Part shown: positions 44,214 to 52,371 of the stretch, in pieces
How the letters are laid out: each line of letters starts with the position of its first letter
Numbering within the stretch: position 1 is the stretch's first letter
Assembly: GCA_965242535.1 (NCBI GenBank)
Contig: OZ251458.1
Span: forward strand, 558,001-622,000
Origin: VXRD01 sp965242535
GTDB lineage: Bacteria; Latescibacterota; UBA2968
DNA: 64,000 nt
Direction of reading: 5' to 3'
The notes under the pieces: generated by a model
The model's database searches: none
What the model was told of the DNA's origin: nothing
The model's input: the letters and a program-made list of their open reading frames with translations, nothing else
Program-made: the position numbers and the translations under genes

Positions 44214-44342
44214 TCAAAGCGTTTTCTCGCGGATTCGGCGTACAGACATCTCCCCAAAAGCACTGCGCTTGTTCAAAATTTGGTACAAGATGAAAACCAG
44301 CGCGCAGAACACCAACACCCCCGCAATCGTGTCAGCGCGCAA
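44214..44342 (-). CDS. Small single-helix membrane protein, 42 residues
   Basis: A TTG start at 44342 opens a 42-residue frame: a membrane helix (TIAGVLVFCALVFILYQIL), then a basic tail (NKRSAFGEMSVRRIREKTL). It begins 9 nt after the stop of the truncated gene at 44352, which fits translational coupling, and ends 18 nt before the next gene. No Shine-Dalgarno is seen. Coding character is inferred from the helix and tail composition. Confidence 0.4.
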   Translation of the reverse strand: MRADTIAGVLVFCALVFILYQILNKRSAFGEMSVRRIREKTL

Positions 44343-44351
44343 CTTGGGTTG

Positions 44352-44579
44352 TCAGGCGTCCTGCTCCAATTGCTCAACTTCCGCCTGCAAGTCTGCAATC
44401 TCCCGCTCCAATTCTCTGCCACGCGCCTGCAAGCGTTTGTTGTATTCGCCCCCCTCTTCGACGCGATAATCCAACTCCAAAGCCACCGCCGCCAACAACT
44501 GCGCCGCGCGCTTGTAATACCCGCTGTCATACGCGATCTTCGCCTCTTGCAGCTTCTGATCAATCTCCGCTGTCGTCAG
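44352..44579 (-). pseudogene. 5'-truncated coiled-coil gene
   Basis: The minus strand reads about 75 residues with protein-like composition: AEIDQKLQEAKIAYDSGYYK, then RAAQLLAAVALELDYRVEEG and a coiled coil ARGRELEREIADLQAEVEQL. No ATG or GTG is available upstream; the frame runs straight into the CGCCCTTACATA repeat block. I infer that the 5' end and ribosome-binding site were lost to that block. A CTG at 44579 is the only near start. Confidence 0.45.
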
Positions 44580-44594
44580 TAAGGGCGTTGTGTT

Positions 44595-44692
44595 GTAAGG
44601 GCGTAAAATTTTACGCCCTTACATACGCCCTTACATACGCCCTTACATACGCCCTTACAGTAAGTAGCCATGCATTACGCCCTTACAGTAGC
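44595..44692. repeat. 28-bp perfect palindrome followed by CGCCCTTACATA repeats
   Basis: GTAAGGGCGTAAAA is followed immediately by its exact complement (44595-44622). Three more CGCCCTTACATA units and two TACGCCCTTACAGTA units follow to 44692. A related TAAGGGCGTAACATCTTACGC string stands at 19311. It sits between the OM barrel gene and the truncated coiled-coil gene. Confidence 0.85.
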
Positions 44693-44704
44693 TCATGCAT
44701 GCGC

Positions 44705-45556
44705 TCACTTTTGAAAATACAGCCCCACGCCATAGAGGCGGCCAGCGTAAAAATCGCGTCCGCCAAAGGGCATTCGCAACGAGGCTTCGAGGCTCACGTT
44801 TGGAACGAGGGTGACGAACAGGGTGGGCGCGAGATAGGTGATGCGCGGGCCACTGCTGTGAATGCCCTCCAATTTGAGGGCGAGCAGGAATTTGTCGACG
44901 GGCGTGATCCCGAACTCGGCATTGTAAATAAACTCTTCGGGGGGATCGTAATTGTTGGTGTTGTTTTTTTGCCGCAGGCGATACCCCAAGTCGATATTGG
45001 CGTAAGCCGGGGCGGGATAAAAAGACCGACCGAGTTGGGCGATGATGTCGATATCCCATTGGCCTTGGCCTGTGGAAACCGCCTCTTCTTTTACGTGGTC
45101 CAAAAATTTGCCTGTGGGCGCTTTGACGCCCAGTTTGAGGGTGGCGACGATGGCTTCTCGCACGAGGTTGATTTTGGCAAATCCCCGAACATCGCCCAAC
45201 CCCGATGCGTGTAGCGTGACGTCGCTCAAGGGCCCACTCAATGCCGCCGAGGCGACATCGGCAAATTTATTGTTGCAATAAGGAACTTGCACGCCGATAT
45301 CGACGCGGTCACTGACGCCGTAAAACACGTCCAAAAACACCTGACGGGTTTGGTAGGTGGCCTCTGCGGGAACGGCCGCGGCGTTTCCACTGGCATCATA
45401 CCGCTCGGTTGTCGATTGCATCAGACCGGTGATTTTGCCCCAAAAATGGCCCTTTTCGAGCGTCCACGCACCCGCATGCGCGATCTGCGGCAAAAGGGCG
45501 CAAAGGGCGGCGATGAGAAACGACTTTGCAAACGGGTTAGAGGTGACGGGTCGCAT
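44705..45556 (-). CDS. Outer-membrane beta-barrel (transporter/DUF3187-like)
   Basis: The 283-residue product has a signal peptide (SFLIAALCALLPQIAHA) and then many amphipathic strands: HFWGKITGLMQSTTERYD, VFLDVFYGVSDRVDIGVQVP, LKLGVKAPTGKFLDHVKEEA and YANIDLGYRLRQ. It closes in RLYGVGLYFQK. The PTGKF segment is typical of the phenol-degradation MetA-like/DUF3187 barrels, which are putative outer-membrane channels for hydrophobic compounds. AAGGAA precedes ATG 45556; the longer frame to 45718 is not protein-like. Confidence 0.7.
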   Translation of the reverse strand: MRPVTSNPFAKSFLIAALCALLPQIAHAGAWTLEKGHFWGKITGLMQSTTERYDASGNAAAVPAEATYQTRQVFLDVFYGVSDRVDIGVQVPYCNNKFADVASAALSGPLSDVTLHASGLGDVRGFAKINLVREAIVATLKLGVKAPTGKFLDHVKEEAVSTGQGQWDIDIIAQLGRSFYPAPAYANIDLGYRLRQKNNTNNYDPPEEFIYNAEFGITPVDKFLLALKLEGIHSSGPRITYLAPTLFVTLVPNVSLEASLRMPFGGRDFYAGRLYGVGLYFQK

Positions 45557-45693
45557 GTTCGATTCCTTTCTAAAAGTGCCGTGTTTTGCCCGGACATTTT
45601 CCGGGTCAAACAGAGGGCGATAAAAATATCCGCTGTTGAAAAAATAAAAAAAACGGTCACACAAAAAAACAAAAAATGTGAAACGCCGCCCGC

Positions 45694-46866
45694 CTAATAA
45701 ATCCCCGTGTTCTGCCAAAAGGTCGCCCAGGCAAACCAGAAGGCATTGTGGGCGGGCAGGTGTTGCAGGGTCTCGCTTTGCAAGGGGCCGGCAATGGCTT
45801 CGCCCTTGAGGTTCCAGGTGCTGCCCGTCTCGCGGTCGCGCAGCATGAACGGGTAGGTCTGATCCGCGGAGGGCACTTTTTCAAACGCGAGGGTTTGCCC
45901 GCCAACCACGCGCGAAAAGGGCACGGCGTATTGCTCGGCGTCGCAATAGACGATGACGATGGCATTGCCCGCCACCACGTCGTTGATCGCGGCTTCTGTG
46001 CCCATCGTGGGAAAGGGATAGGCTTTGGCCGTTTCGCCGAAACGCATCCCCAACGTCATGGTTTTGGGCGGGAAGAGTTGTGCGGTGGGGTTGGCGGCCA
46101 GGGCTGGGAAGGATGGAAAATTCGGCCCGACATTCGGGTCTCGATAGCTGCCATAAGGATAAGATCGGTAGGTGCTCGGCGAGAAGCCCCCCGCGTTGAC
46201 GCCGATGACTTTGGAATTTGGATAGAGTCGTTTCCAATAACGCCAAGTGGTTTCGATCGCGGGCAGGAGTTGCAATTCCTCGGATCCGGGCCCCGCGACC
46301 GGAACGTGGAGCATCTGCGGGTACAGGGTCTCGTTGTCGCGGCGGTCGTACATGATCAGGTTGTTGTTGAACAGCAAGCCAGAGACGCCCACCCGAATGC
46401 GCGATCCGTCGTTGCCCTGCCCGTTAAAAACGAGGCCCGTGCTCGTGAGGGGGCAAAAACTCACCACAATCGGCTGTCCGCCGATCGTATCGTTGATAAT
46501 CTCGTGCCACCATGCCATGTTGTGCGGATAGGCTTTGGCCTCGCCATTGACGACTGCGCCGAGGACGAGATCATCGTCTCTGAGATACGCGGCTTCGCTG
46601 GAGGTGAGTTCGACAAAGCGCGGATCGGTCAGTGCCGGAATCCCATCCGGAGGCACGCCGCCGGATAGGATTCTCTCCGTGGGAAAATCGTCGAGAAAAT
46701 GACCGCCCGTTCCCGGTTCCCGATTGATCGGCTGATCGGGTTGCGAATCGCCCGGCACATTGGGCACGCCATGGCCCGAATCGCGCGGCCCCACCGCGTC
46801 ATTGCCTCCGCAGGCCATCGGGCCAATAAGCGCGAGCAGCGCGATGTACTTCAAAAAGGTCGTCAT
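45694..46866 (-). CDS. DUF3179 domain-containing lipoprotein
   Basis: The 390-residue product has a lipoprotein signal (IGPMACGG, Cys19). DUF3179 motifs follow: AKAYPHNMAWWHEIINDTIG, VVSFCPLTSTGLVFNG, GVSGLLFNNNLIMYDRRDN and YPQMLHVPVAGPG. DUF3179 proteins are secreted and of unknown function. AGGAGG precedes the ATG at 46866. The following barrel gene on the same strand is 137 nt away and has its own leader, so cotranscription is uncertain. Confidence 0.85.
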   Translation of the reverse strand: MTTFLKYIALLALIGPMACGGNDAVGPRDSGHGVPNVPGDSQPDQPINREPGTGGHFLDDFPTERILSGGVPPDGIPALTDPRFVELTSSEAAYLRDDDLVLGAVVNGEAKAYPHNMAWWHEIINDTIGGQPIVVSFCPLTSTGLVFNGQGNDGSRIRVGVSGLLFNNNLIMYDRRDNETLYPQMLHVPVAGPGSEELQLLPAIETTWRYWKRLYPNSKVIGVNAGGFSPSTYRSYPYGSYRDPNVGPNFPSFPALAANPTAQLFPPKTMTLGMRFGETAKAYPFPTMGTEAAINDVVAGNAIVIVYCDAEQYAVPFSRVVGGQTLAFEKVPSADQTYPFMLRDRETGSTWNLKGEAIAGPLQSETLQHLPAHNAFWFAWATFWQNTGIY

Positions 46867-47151
46867 GAAAGCCTCCTGTTGGATGGCGATAGCATCGCGC
46901 CCTGCGCCGCTCATCTCCCGCGCCGCGCTTTTGTCGCGTCTTGGAAAAATGAGGACAAAGAAAAATCAAATGGGTATCACTTTATCGCTGAGCACTTTGC
47001 CCAGCGATTGACGCGGGTCGCTTTCAGCGCGATCCGGCACGCGCCGCGTCCTTCTTTCCTGCCACAAAGGGTACGCAAGGTGGCTCGGCATGGCAAGTTG
47101 ACAATGAGAGGCTATGACCTTATTTTTCTTGTTGGGAGGGCAATGTAGAAG

Positions 47152-47529
47152 ATGAACATAAAATTTAGACAGCGCTCAGACTATACCTTCAAATACAACG
47201 AGCAACTCGGCAGGCATGGCTGGCTGCGTTTGACACCTGCCTATTCGGTCAAGCTGGTAACGGAGATCATGGATAGCGTCCCGAAAAATTCCTTCATTCT
47301 CGATCCTTTTTCCGGTACAGCGACAAGTGGATTGGTCGCCGCGGAAAAGTTGCTCGAAAATTCCCTGAAAAACCTTGGGTTCTCGAATATAGGGAGTAAA
47401 GCCATCCGCAAACGCAACAGCAAAAAAGAGCTTTTTGAATACTGCGTTTACGCCACTTGGAAGGGAAGCACACAATGCGAACCGCCATACTTTCGTCGCA
47501 CTTTGGATCGACAACTCATGCTTTTTTGA
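47152..47529 (+). pseudogene. DNA methyltransferase remnant with internal deletion
   Basis: The 125-residue frame begins YNEQLGRHGWLRLTPAYSVKLV and holds a SAM-binding motif FILDPFSGTATSGLVAAE. It jumps at once to NLGFSNIGSKAIRKRNSKKELFEYCV, which looks like the C-terminal end of DNA methyltransferases. The catalytic (D/N/S)PPY motif and target domain, about 200 residues, are missing. The region is more AT-rich than its neighbours, suggesting foreign origin. No endonuclease gene is nearby. Probably inactive. Confidence 0.6.
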
Positions 47530-47644
47530 GTCGAATGACGCAACGTTTATTTTGAAAGTTTCAGGCCATGAGACTCAACGACCATCTGGGAACGGATTCC
47601 CCGCGAGTCGGATTCGGAAGCCGTCATTTTTGGAGGGACTCATC

Positions 47645-48430
47645 ATGCGGCCGTATTTGTGGATTGTAATCGTTGCGTGGTTGGGCGGTTGCAGCGATAC
47701 TGCGACCCCGCCGCCTACGACATCGCCCGACGCTGTGGTGCATTCTGCACAGTTGCAACCCGTACGATTTCAAACCGCGGACGGCTTCTCGTTGTTTGGC
47801 ACGCTGTTTTCCGCTTCGCACCTGGCCGGGCCGCGCCCCGCGGTGATCTTGATCCATCCCTTTAACGAAGATCATCTTCAATGGGCGGACTTCGTGCCGG
47901 AACTCGTCGTGGAGCGGGGCTATGTGGCGCTTGCGTTTGACCTGCGCGGGCATGGCAACAGCATTTTTCGCAACGGGCAAGCGTTCACCATTCAGAACTT
48001 TTCCATCGAGGACTTCAACGAGATGCCGCGAGATGTCGAGGCCGCGGTTGCATTTCTCAAAACCCGCCCGGAGGCAGACGCCAACCGCATCGGCGTCGTG
48101 GGCACGGACATCGGCGCGAACATCGCGTTTGTGAGCGCGGGCGTGTTGCCGGATATCAAAGCGACGGTCTCGGTGTCGCCTAGCTTCCGCGAGAATCGGG
48201 CGCGCGAAGTGCTCATCGGGACGAACATCCCCGGGTTCGCGCCGCGCAACATTCTCTTTTTGGCGGCTTTTGGCGATGGCTATGCCTATACCTCGTCCCA
48301 AACCATGTCGGGCTTAACCCAAGGCGTCACCGCTGTGATCGGCTATCAGGGCACGGGGCACGGCCTCGATTTGCTCGCACAGGGCAGCGCGTGGGCAGAT
48401 GCGCTGGACTGGCTCGATCAAAATCTTTGA
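47645..48430 (+). CDS. Alpha/beta-hydrolase lipoprotein (dienelactone hydrolase-like)
   Basis: The 261-residue product has a lipoprotein signal (IVIVAWLGGCSD, Cys16), then an alpha/beta-hydrolase fold: PAVILIHPFNEDHLQWADF, then VALAFDLRGHGNS and RIGVVGTDIGANIAFVS. The nucleophile elbow reads GTDIG, so an Asp stands where Ser or Cys is usual. A late histidine lies in QGTGHGLDLL. GGAGGG lies 8 nt before ATG 47645; the upstream frame overlaps the methyltransferase remnant and is not real. The substrate is unknown. Confidence 0.75.
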   Translation: MRPYLWIVIVAWLGGCSDTATPPPTTSPDAVVHSAQLQPVRFQTADGFSLFGTLFSASHLAGPRPAVILIHPFNEDHLQWADFVPELVVERGYVALAFDLRGHGNSIFRNGQAFTIQNFSIEDFNEMPRDVEAAVAFLKTRPEADANRIGVVGTDIGANIAFVSAGVLPDIKATVSVSPSFRENRAREVLIGTNIPGFAPRNILFLAAFGDGYAYTSSQTMSGLTQGVTAVIGYQGTGHGLDLLAQGSAWADALDWLDQNL

Positions 48431-48433
48431 ACC

Positions 48434-48465
48434 GGCGGACAGGCACGGGGGCCTGTCCCTACGGT
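48434..48465. repeat. REP-like palindrome, reverse orientation
   Basis: CGGACAGGCACGGGGGCCTGTCCCTACGG directly follows the hydrolase stop and could act as a terminator-like stem. A second repeated motif, CCGATTTT..GG..GGGCGGG, occurs twice at 48487-48550. Confidence 0.7.
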
Positions 48466-48591
48466 TGATGGGGTGGATGAACCACCGATTTTGAGGTTGG
48501 GCGGGCGCGCAGAATCCTACGGCGAATCCCCGATTTTGGGATCGGGCGGGATTCGTCGATTCACCATGACAATCCCACGAGGGAGGCACGC

Positions 48592-50001
48592 ATGCGATTT
48601 TCGAGATGGATGGCAATTGTGCTGATGGGCGCGGCATTGTGCGCCCTGGACTTGGCAGATGTTTTCGCCCAGCGCGGTGGACGCGGCGGCGGTGGACGCG
48701 GTGGTGGCGGTGGTGGCGGGGATTTGCGCGCGAGCAGACGCGGTCAATACGAGGATTTTCCATGGGATGCGCGAAAACTCCTCGAAACCCATGGGCAGAT
48801 GCTCGGCCAGATGCCGGCCCCCATCAGGGTGTACATTTTGGATCAGGCGAGAAAGTGGGACGACCTGTTTCCGGTGCGGCAACGACAACTCGAACTCTTT
48901 TTTCGCAAAATCCCCAATACGTCCCGCCCGGAATTTAACGCGGTTTTTGGCGCGGTCATCCGCGAGTTCCAAGGGCTGCAAGGCGGCGGGCAGGGGCGGC
49001 GCGGGCAAGGAGGGCGCGGGGGCGGCAGGGGCAGTCGCATCAATCTCACGATTGGGGATTTGACACAGGCGCAATACGCGATGATCGAGCGCGCGGTTCA
49101 ATCGTTTGTGTTGGCGGATCAGGGGTTGCCCAAGGGGTTGGTCATCGCAGCGATAACCGGCTCGGACTCCGAGTCGCATATCCCGGCCTATTTGACTTAT
49201 CGGGGCGCGCTGTTTGACCGAGTGGCGTATCCGGACGATCCCCGCGATTGGATGGCGACGGTGCAAACCGCATCGCCCAATGCGATCAAGGGCAAAAATC
49301 TCGCCGCGCCTTCGCTGTTTGAATACCACAACAAAGCCATCGAGGACAGGTCGCACACGCGCACGCTCGCGTTTTACCAGTCCGGGGAACGGGAGATTCC
49401 GCCCACGGCCAGCAAAACCAAGGGCTATGGGGACAAGTACGGCCCCTTTGCGGTCGACGCCCCCAGCTTGGAGAAAATCGCGGCCACCATCGAAGAAGAA
49501 CTCGGCACGGCCATCGCGCAGGGCAAGTCACAGCGGTACATCGACCGCATGGTCAAACCCAAACTGACGCCGGAAGCCCTCAAACTCAAAAAGGTCATCA
49601 AGGACGAGGCATTCGGCAAGTTGGTCTCGGGCGTGCTGATGGACGATGAAGAAAGCCGCAAACTCGGCGGCGCGTTTATCGAACGGGTCACGCGAACCGC
49701 CATGCACGCGGCACTTCCCGACATTCTGTTTGTGGAAATCAAAGCAGGCGATGTGTCTGCGGACGCCATTTCCAAATTTCACGACGCCATGAGCGCGATG
49801 GCGCGCTACGGCAACGGTGCGACATTCGCGCTGTTCGATCAACCCTCGGCCCGCGCCCTCATCGTAAGCCCCAAGATCATCGGCGGTCAATCCCTTGAGG
49901 GGCAAAGCCTCGAAAACATCGCCGCGACCCTCGCCAAAGCCGCCGGCCTGTCCACCGATTCGGCACGCGGCACGCCGATAGCCGACGTCAAAATGCGGTA
50001 A
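48592..50001 (+). CDS. Secreted protein of unknown function with Gly/Arg-rich segments
   Basis: The 469-residue product has a signal peptide (WMAIVLMGAALCALDLADVFA) followed at once by an RGG-rich stretch (about 28-43). A second Gly/Arg stretch lies at about 135-150. The remainder is helical and soluble, e.g. APIRVYILDQARKWDDLFPV and LTQAQYAMIERAVQSFVLAD, with SARALIVSPKIIGGQSLEG near the end. I recognise no family. GGGAGG precedes the ATG. The Gfo/Idh/MocA gene follows after 23 nt, so the two may be cotranscribed. Confidence 0.6.
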   Translation: MRFSRWMAIVLMGAALCALDLADVFAQRGGRGGGGRGGGGGGGDLRASRRGQYEDFPWDARKLLETHGQMLGQMPAPIRVYILDQARKWDDLFPVRQRQLELFFRKIPNTSRPEFNAVFGAVIREFQGLQGGGQGRRGQGGRGGGRGSRINLTIGDLTQAQYAMIERAVQSFVLADQGLPKGLVIAAITGSDSESHIPAYLTYRGALFDRVAYPDDPRDWMATVQTASPNAIKGKNLAAPSLFEYHNKAIEDRSHTRTLAFYQSGEREIPPTASKTKGYGDKYGPFAVDAPSLEKIAATIEEELGTAIAQGKSQRYIDRMVKPKLTPEALKLKKVIKDEAFGKLVSGVLMDDEESRKLGGAFIERVTRTAMHAALPDILFVEIKAGDVSADAISKFHDAMSAMARYGNGATFALFDQPSARALIVSPKIIGGQSLEGQSLENIAATLAKAAGLSTDSARGTPIADVKMR

Positions 50002-50024
50002 AAGTGACTTAAAAGAGGTCTATT

Positions 50025-51074
50025 ATGGTTTCAATAGGTATTGTCGGACTGGGGTTCATGGGAATGACACATTACCGGGGCATACGGCAGATACAAGGGG
50101 TTGAAGTGGCGGCAATTTGCACGCGCGATCCAAAAAAACGGGCGGGAGATTGGCGTGGCGTGGGCGGTAATTTTGGCGAGCCGGGTGGGATAGAAGACCT
50201 GTCGGGCCTTCGCACCTACGAGAAAATTGACGATCTGCTCTCGGACGAGGCCATCGATCTGGTCGATATCTGCCTGCCGACAGCGCGACACTGCGATGTT
50301 GCCATCGCGGCGATGCGTGCGGGTAAGCATGTGTTGGTCGAAAAGCCCATCGCGCTCAGCCTCGAAGATGCCGACCGCATGGTGCGGGTTTCCGAACAAA
50401 CGGGACGATTGATGATGGTCGCGCAGGTTTTGCCCTTTTTCCCCGAGTTTGCCCATCTCAAGCAGGTGGTCGAAGGCGGGGAATACGGCGAGTTGCTCGG
50501 CGCGCATTTTAAGCGCGTCATTTCACGCCCCCACTGGTCATCCGCATTTGCCAACATGGAAAAGAGCGGGGGGCCGGGCGTGGATTTGCACATCCACGAT
50601 ACGCACTACATCATGGTTTTGCTCGGACGGCCAGACCGCGTGGTGTCTTCGGGCAGGTTGGTGCGAGACCGCTATGTGGAATACATTTTCACGAATTACC
50701 AATACGACCGCCAGCCCGAGTTGTGCGTGACCTGCGCTTCGGGGGCGATTTCTCAGCGGGGCCGGGCGTTCGCGCACGGATTTGAGGTCTATTTGGAGCG
50801 GGCAACCGCGTTGTATGAATTTTCGACCTTGCGCGGCAAACCCGTTGCGACCATGCCGATGACTTTGCTGACCGATGATGGCGAGGTGCGAGAACCGAAT
50901 TTGGGCGATGGCGATCCCGTCGTTGCATTTGCCCGCGAAATTCAAGCTGCCGCGCATGCTGTGGAAACCGGCGAAGTTGCCAGAGAACTTTTGGGAAAAA
51001 ATGCCGCCGACGCGCTCCGCCTGTGTTTTGCAGAAGTCGAAGCGGTCAAACGCAGATGTGCGGTGAGCGTATGA
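50025..51074 (+). CDS. Gfo/Idh/MocA family oxidoreductase
   Basis: The 349-residue product has a Rossmann N-terminus SIGIVGLGFMGMTHYRGIR, and the family's AGKHVLVEKPIALSLEDAD motif (EKP) at about residue 100. The C-terminal alpha/beta domain contains DLHIHDTHYIMVLLG, with a likely catalytic His/Asp. Members oxidise or reduce sugars, inositols and related compounds with NAD(P). AGAGGT lies before the ATG. The substrate is unknown. The antiporter-like genes begin 90 nt downstream. Confidence 0.9.
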   Translation: MVSIGIVGLGFMGMTHYRGIRQIQGVEVAAICTRDPKKRAGDWRGVGGNFGEPGGIEDLSGLRTYEKIDDLLSDEAIDLVDICLPTARHCDVAIAAMRAGKHVLVEKPIALSLEDADRMVRVSEQTGRLMMVAQVLPFFPEFAHLKQVVEGGEYGELLGAHFKRVISRPHWSSAFANMEKSGGPGVDLHIHDTHYIMVLLGRPDRVVSSGRLVRDRYVEYIFTNYQYDRQPELCVTCASGAISQRGRAFAHGFEVYLERATALYEFSTLRGKPVATMPMTLLTDDGEVREPNLGDGDPVVAFAREIQAAAHAVETGEVARELLGKNAADALRLCFAEVEAVKRRCAVSV

Positions 51075-51164
51075 ACAGAGGCGAAAAGCGATCCGCGCGT
51101 TCCCATCGATCCCAAAACCGCTGACCGCCGATAACGCCATTTCCTTTCACATGCGGGTATTTTT

Positions 51165-52361
51165 ATGGCTTTTATTTTCAGTTTAATCGCCGGTTTTGGG
51201 GCGTTCTTGGTCGGCCGGGAAATTTTTCGGCGGATGCGATCCTATCCGGTTATAGACAGCTTGCGAACGGGCAAGGTCCATTACCTCCTTCTAGGCGTTT
51301 TCGTCGGGATGTTTCTCCCCGAAACCGATTCCCCTTTTGAACAGGTGCGCTCCAATTGCATCGGTGTGATTTTGCTGTATTTGGGCCTTCAAGCGGGGCT
51401 GTCAACAGATCGCCAGCACCTAAATCTCGGCATCTCGGCGATTTACTCGCAGGCAACCGTCGTTCTCTGCACGGGTGGATTCGTCATTCTCGCAGTCCTC
51501 GCAAGTGGTTCGACGCTCTATCAAGACCTCGGCTTGCTTCAAAACCTGCCCCTCGCCATTGCCCTGCTCACCAGTTTTGCCCTGACCGCACGCTTTCCGG
51601 CTCCTTTTTTTTATTCTTCCTTCCCGCTCTCAAACCCGGTTCCGGGGCAAAACCTCCCCCTGTGCAATATCGCCGCAATGGCGGTGTTGAGCATCGCCTT
51701 TCCCGTTCTCGCAGAGAAACCCGTTTTTTATTTTGGAAACCTGCCATTTATAGGCGTGCTCGGCGCGATGCTGTTCGCGATCTGTTTGGGGGTATCGGGC
51801 GGCGTTGCACTCGATTTTTCGTTTCGTAGCCACCGCACGGGGCCTCGCGCTTTGGGCCTTGTCATGGGCATTGTGATCACCCTGTTTGGGTTGTGCCAAG
51901 TGCCGGGCTTACCACCTCTCGTCGTGGGATTTCTCGCGGGTATCTGGCTCATTCACGCCACCGTAGCCAAACGCGAGCTCGTCGCGATTACCGCACGCAC
52001 AACCGATGTGATAGAGCCGATTTTCTTCGCGCTGTTCGGCACCGTAATCGGGGAATTTGTCGATAGCCCTTCTTTTTTTGGCATCCCTCTTTTTTTTGTT
52101 GCAGTCACCATGCTATCCGTGCGTGCAATGGGCCGCACAATCGGTTTTGCGATCTCCCAAGCCGTCTGGCAAATCCCGCGAACTTGGCGCGAGTTGATCG
52201 CCGCGAGTTGGCATCCCCAAGGCACGCTAGCGGTCGCAGTGGCCGCGCAAGCTGGCTATATTCTCGAATTTCAGCACATTATGCTCATCGCGAGCCTCGT
52301 GCTTTGCGTTTTCCTCAGTCAAATCGCCCTCATTCCACCTGCAAAGCAATCTCACTTTTGA
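51165..52361 (+). CDS. Cation:proton antiporter-like membrane protein 1
   Basis: The 398-residue product has about 11-12 hydrophobic helices. GVILLYLGLQAGL, LLTSFALTARFPAPFF and EPIFFALFGTVIGEFV follow the CPA/Kef-like repeat pattern, as does the closing HPQGTLAVAVAAQAGYIL, where a helix break is expected. No TrkA-N or other cytosolic domain is attached. The next gene, 10 nt away, encodes a related protein, so a heteromeric pair is possible. No clear Shine-Dalgarno is visible. The antiporter role is inferred from fold-type motifs only. Confidence 0.6.
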   Translation: MAFIFSLIAGFGAFLVGREIFRRMRSYPVIDSLRTGKVHYLLLGVFVGMFLPETDSPFEQVRSNCIGVILLYLGLQAGLSTDRQHLNLGISAIYSQATVVLCTGGFVILAVLASGSTLYQDLGLLQNLPLAIALLTSFALTARFPAPFFYSSFPLSNPVPGQNLPLCNIAAMAVLSIAFPVLAEKPVFYFGNLPFIGVLGAMLFAICLGVSGGVALDFSFRSHRTGPRALGLVMGIVITLFGLCQVPGLPPLVVGFLAGIWLIHATVAKRELVAITARTTDVIEPIFFALFGTVIGEFVDSPSFFGIPLFFVAVTMLSVRAMGRTIGFAISQAVWQIPRTWRELIAASWHPQGTLAVAVAAQAGYILEFQHIMLIASLVLCVFLSQIALIPPAKQSHF

Positions 52362-52371
52362 GACGACTCCC

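Noticed and set aside
44273..44563. 96-codon Arg/Trp/Cys-rich frame on the minus strand
   Set aside because: It overlaps, in another frame, the better-supported coiled-coil remnant and small membrane protein.
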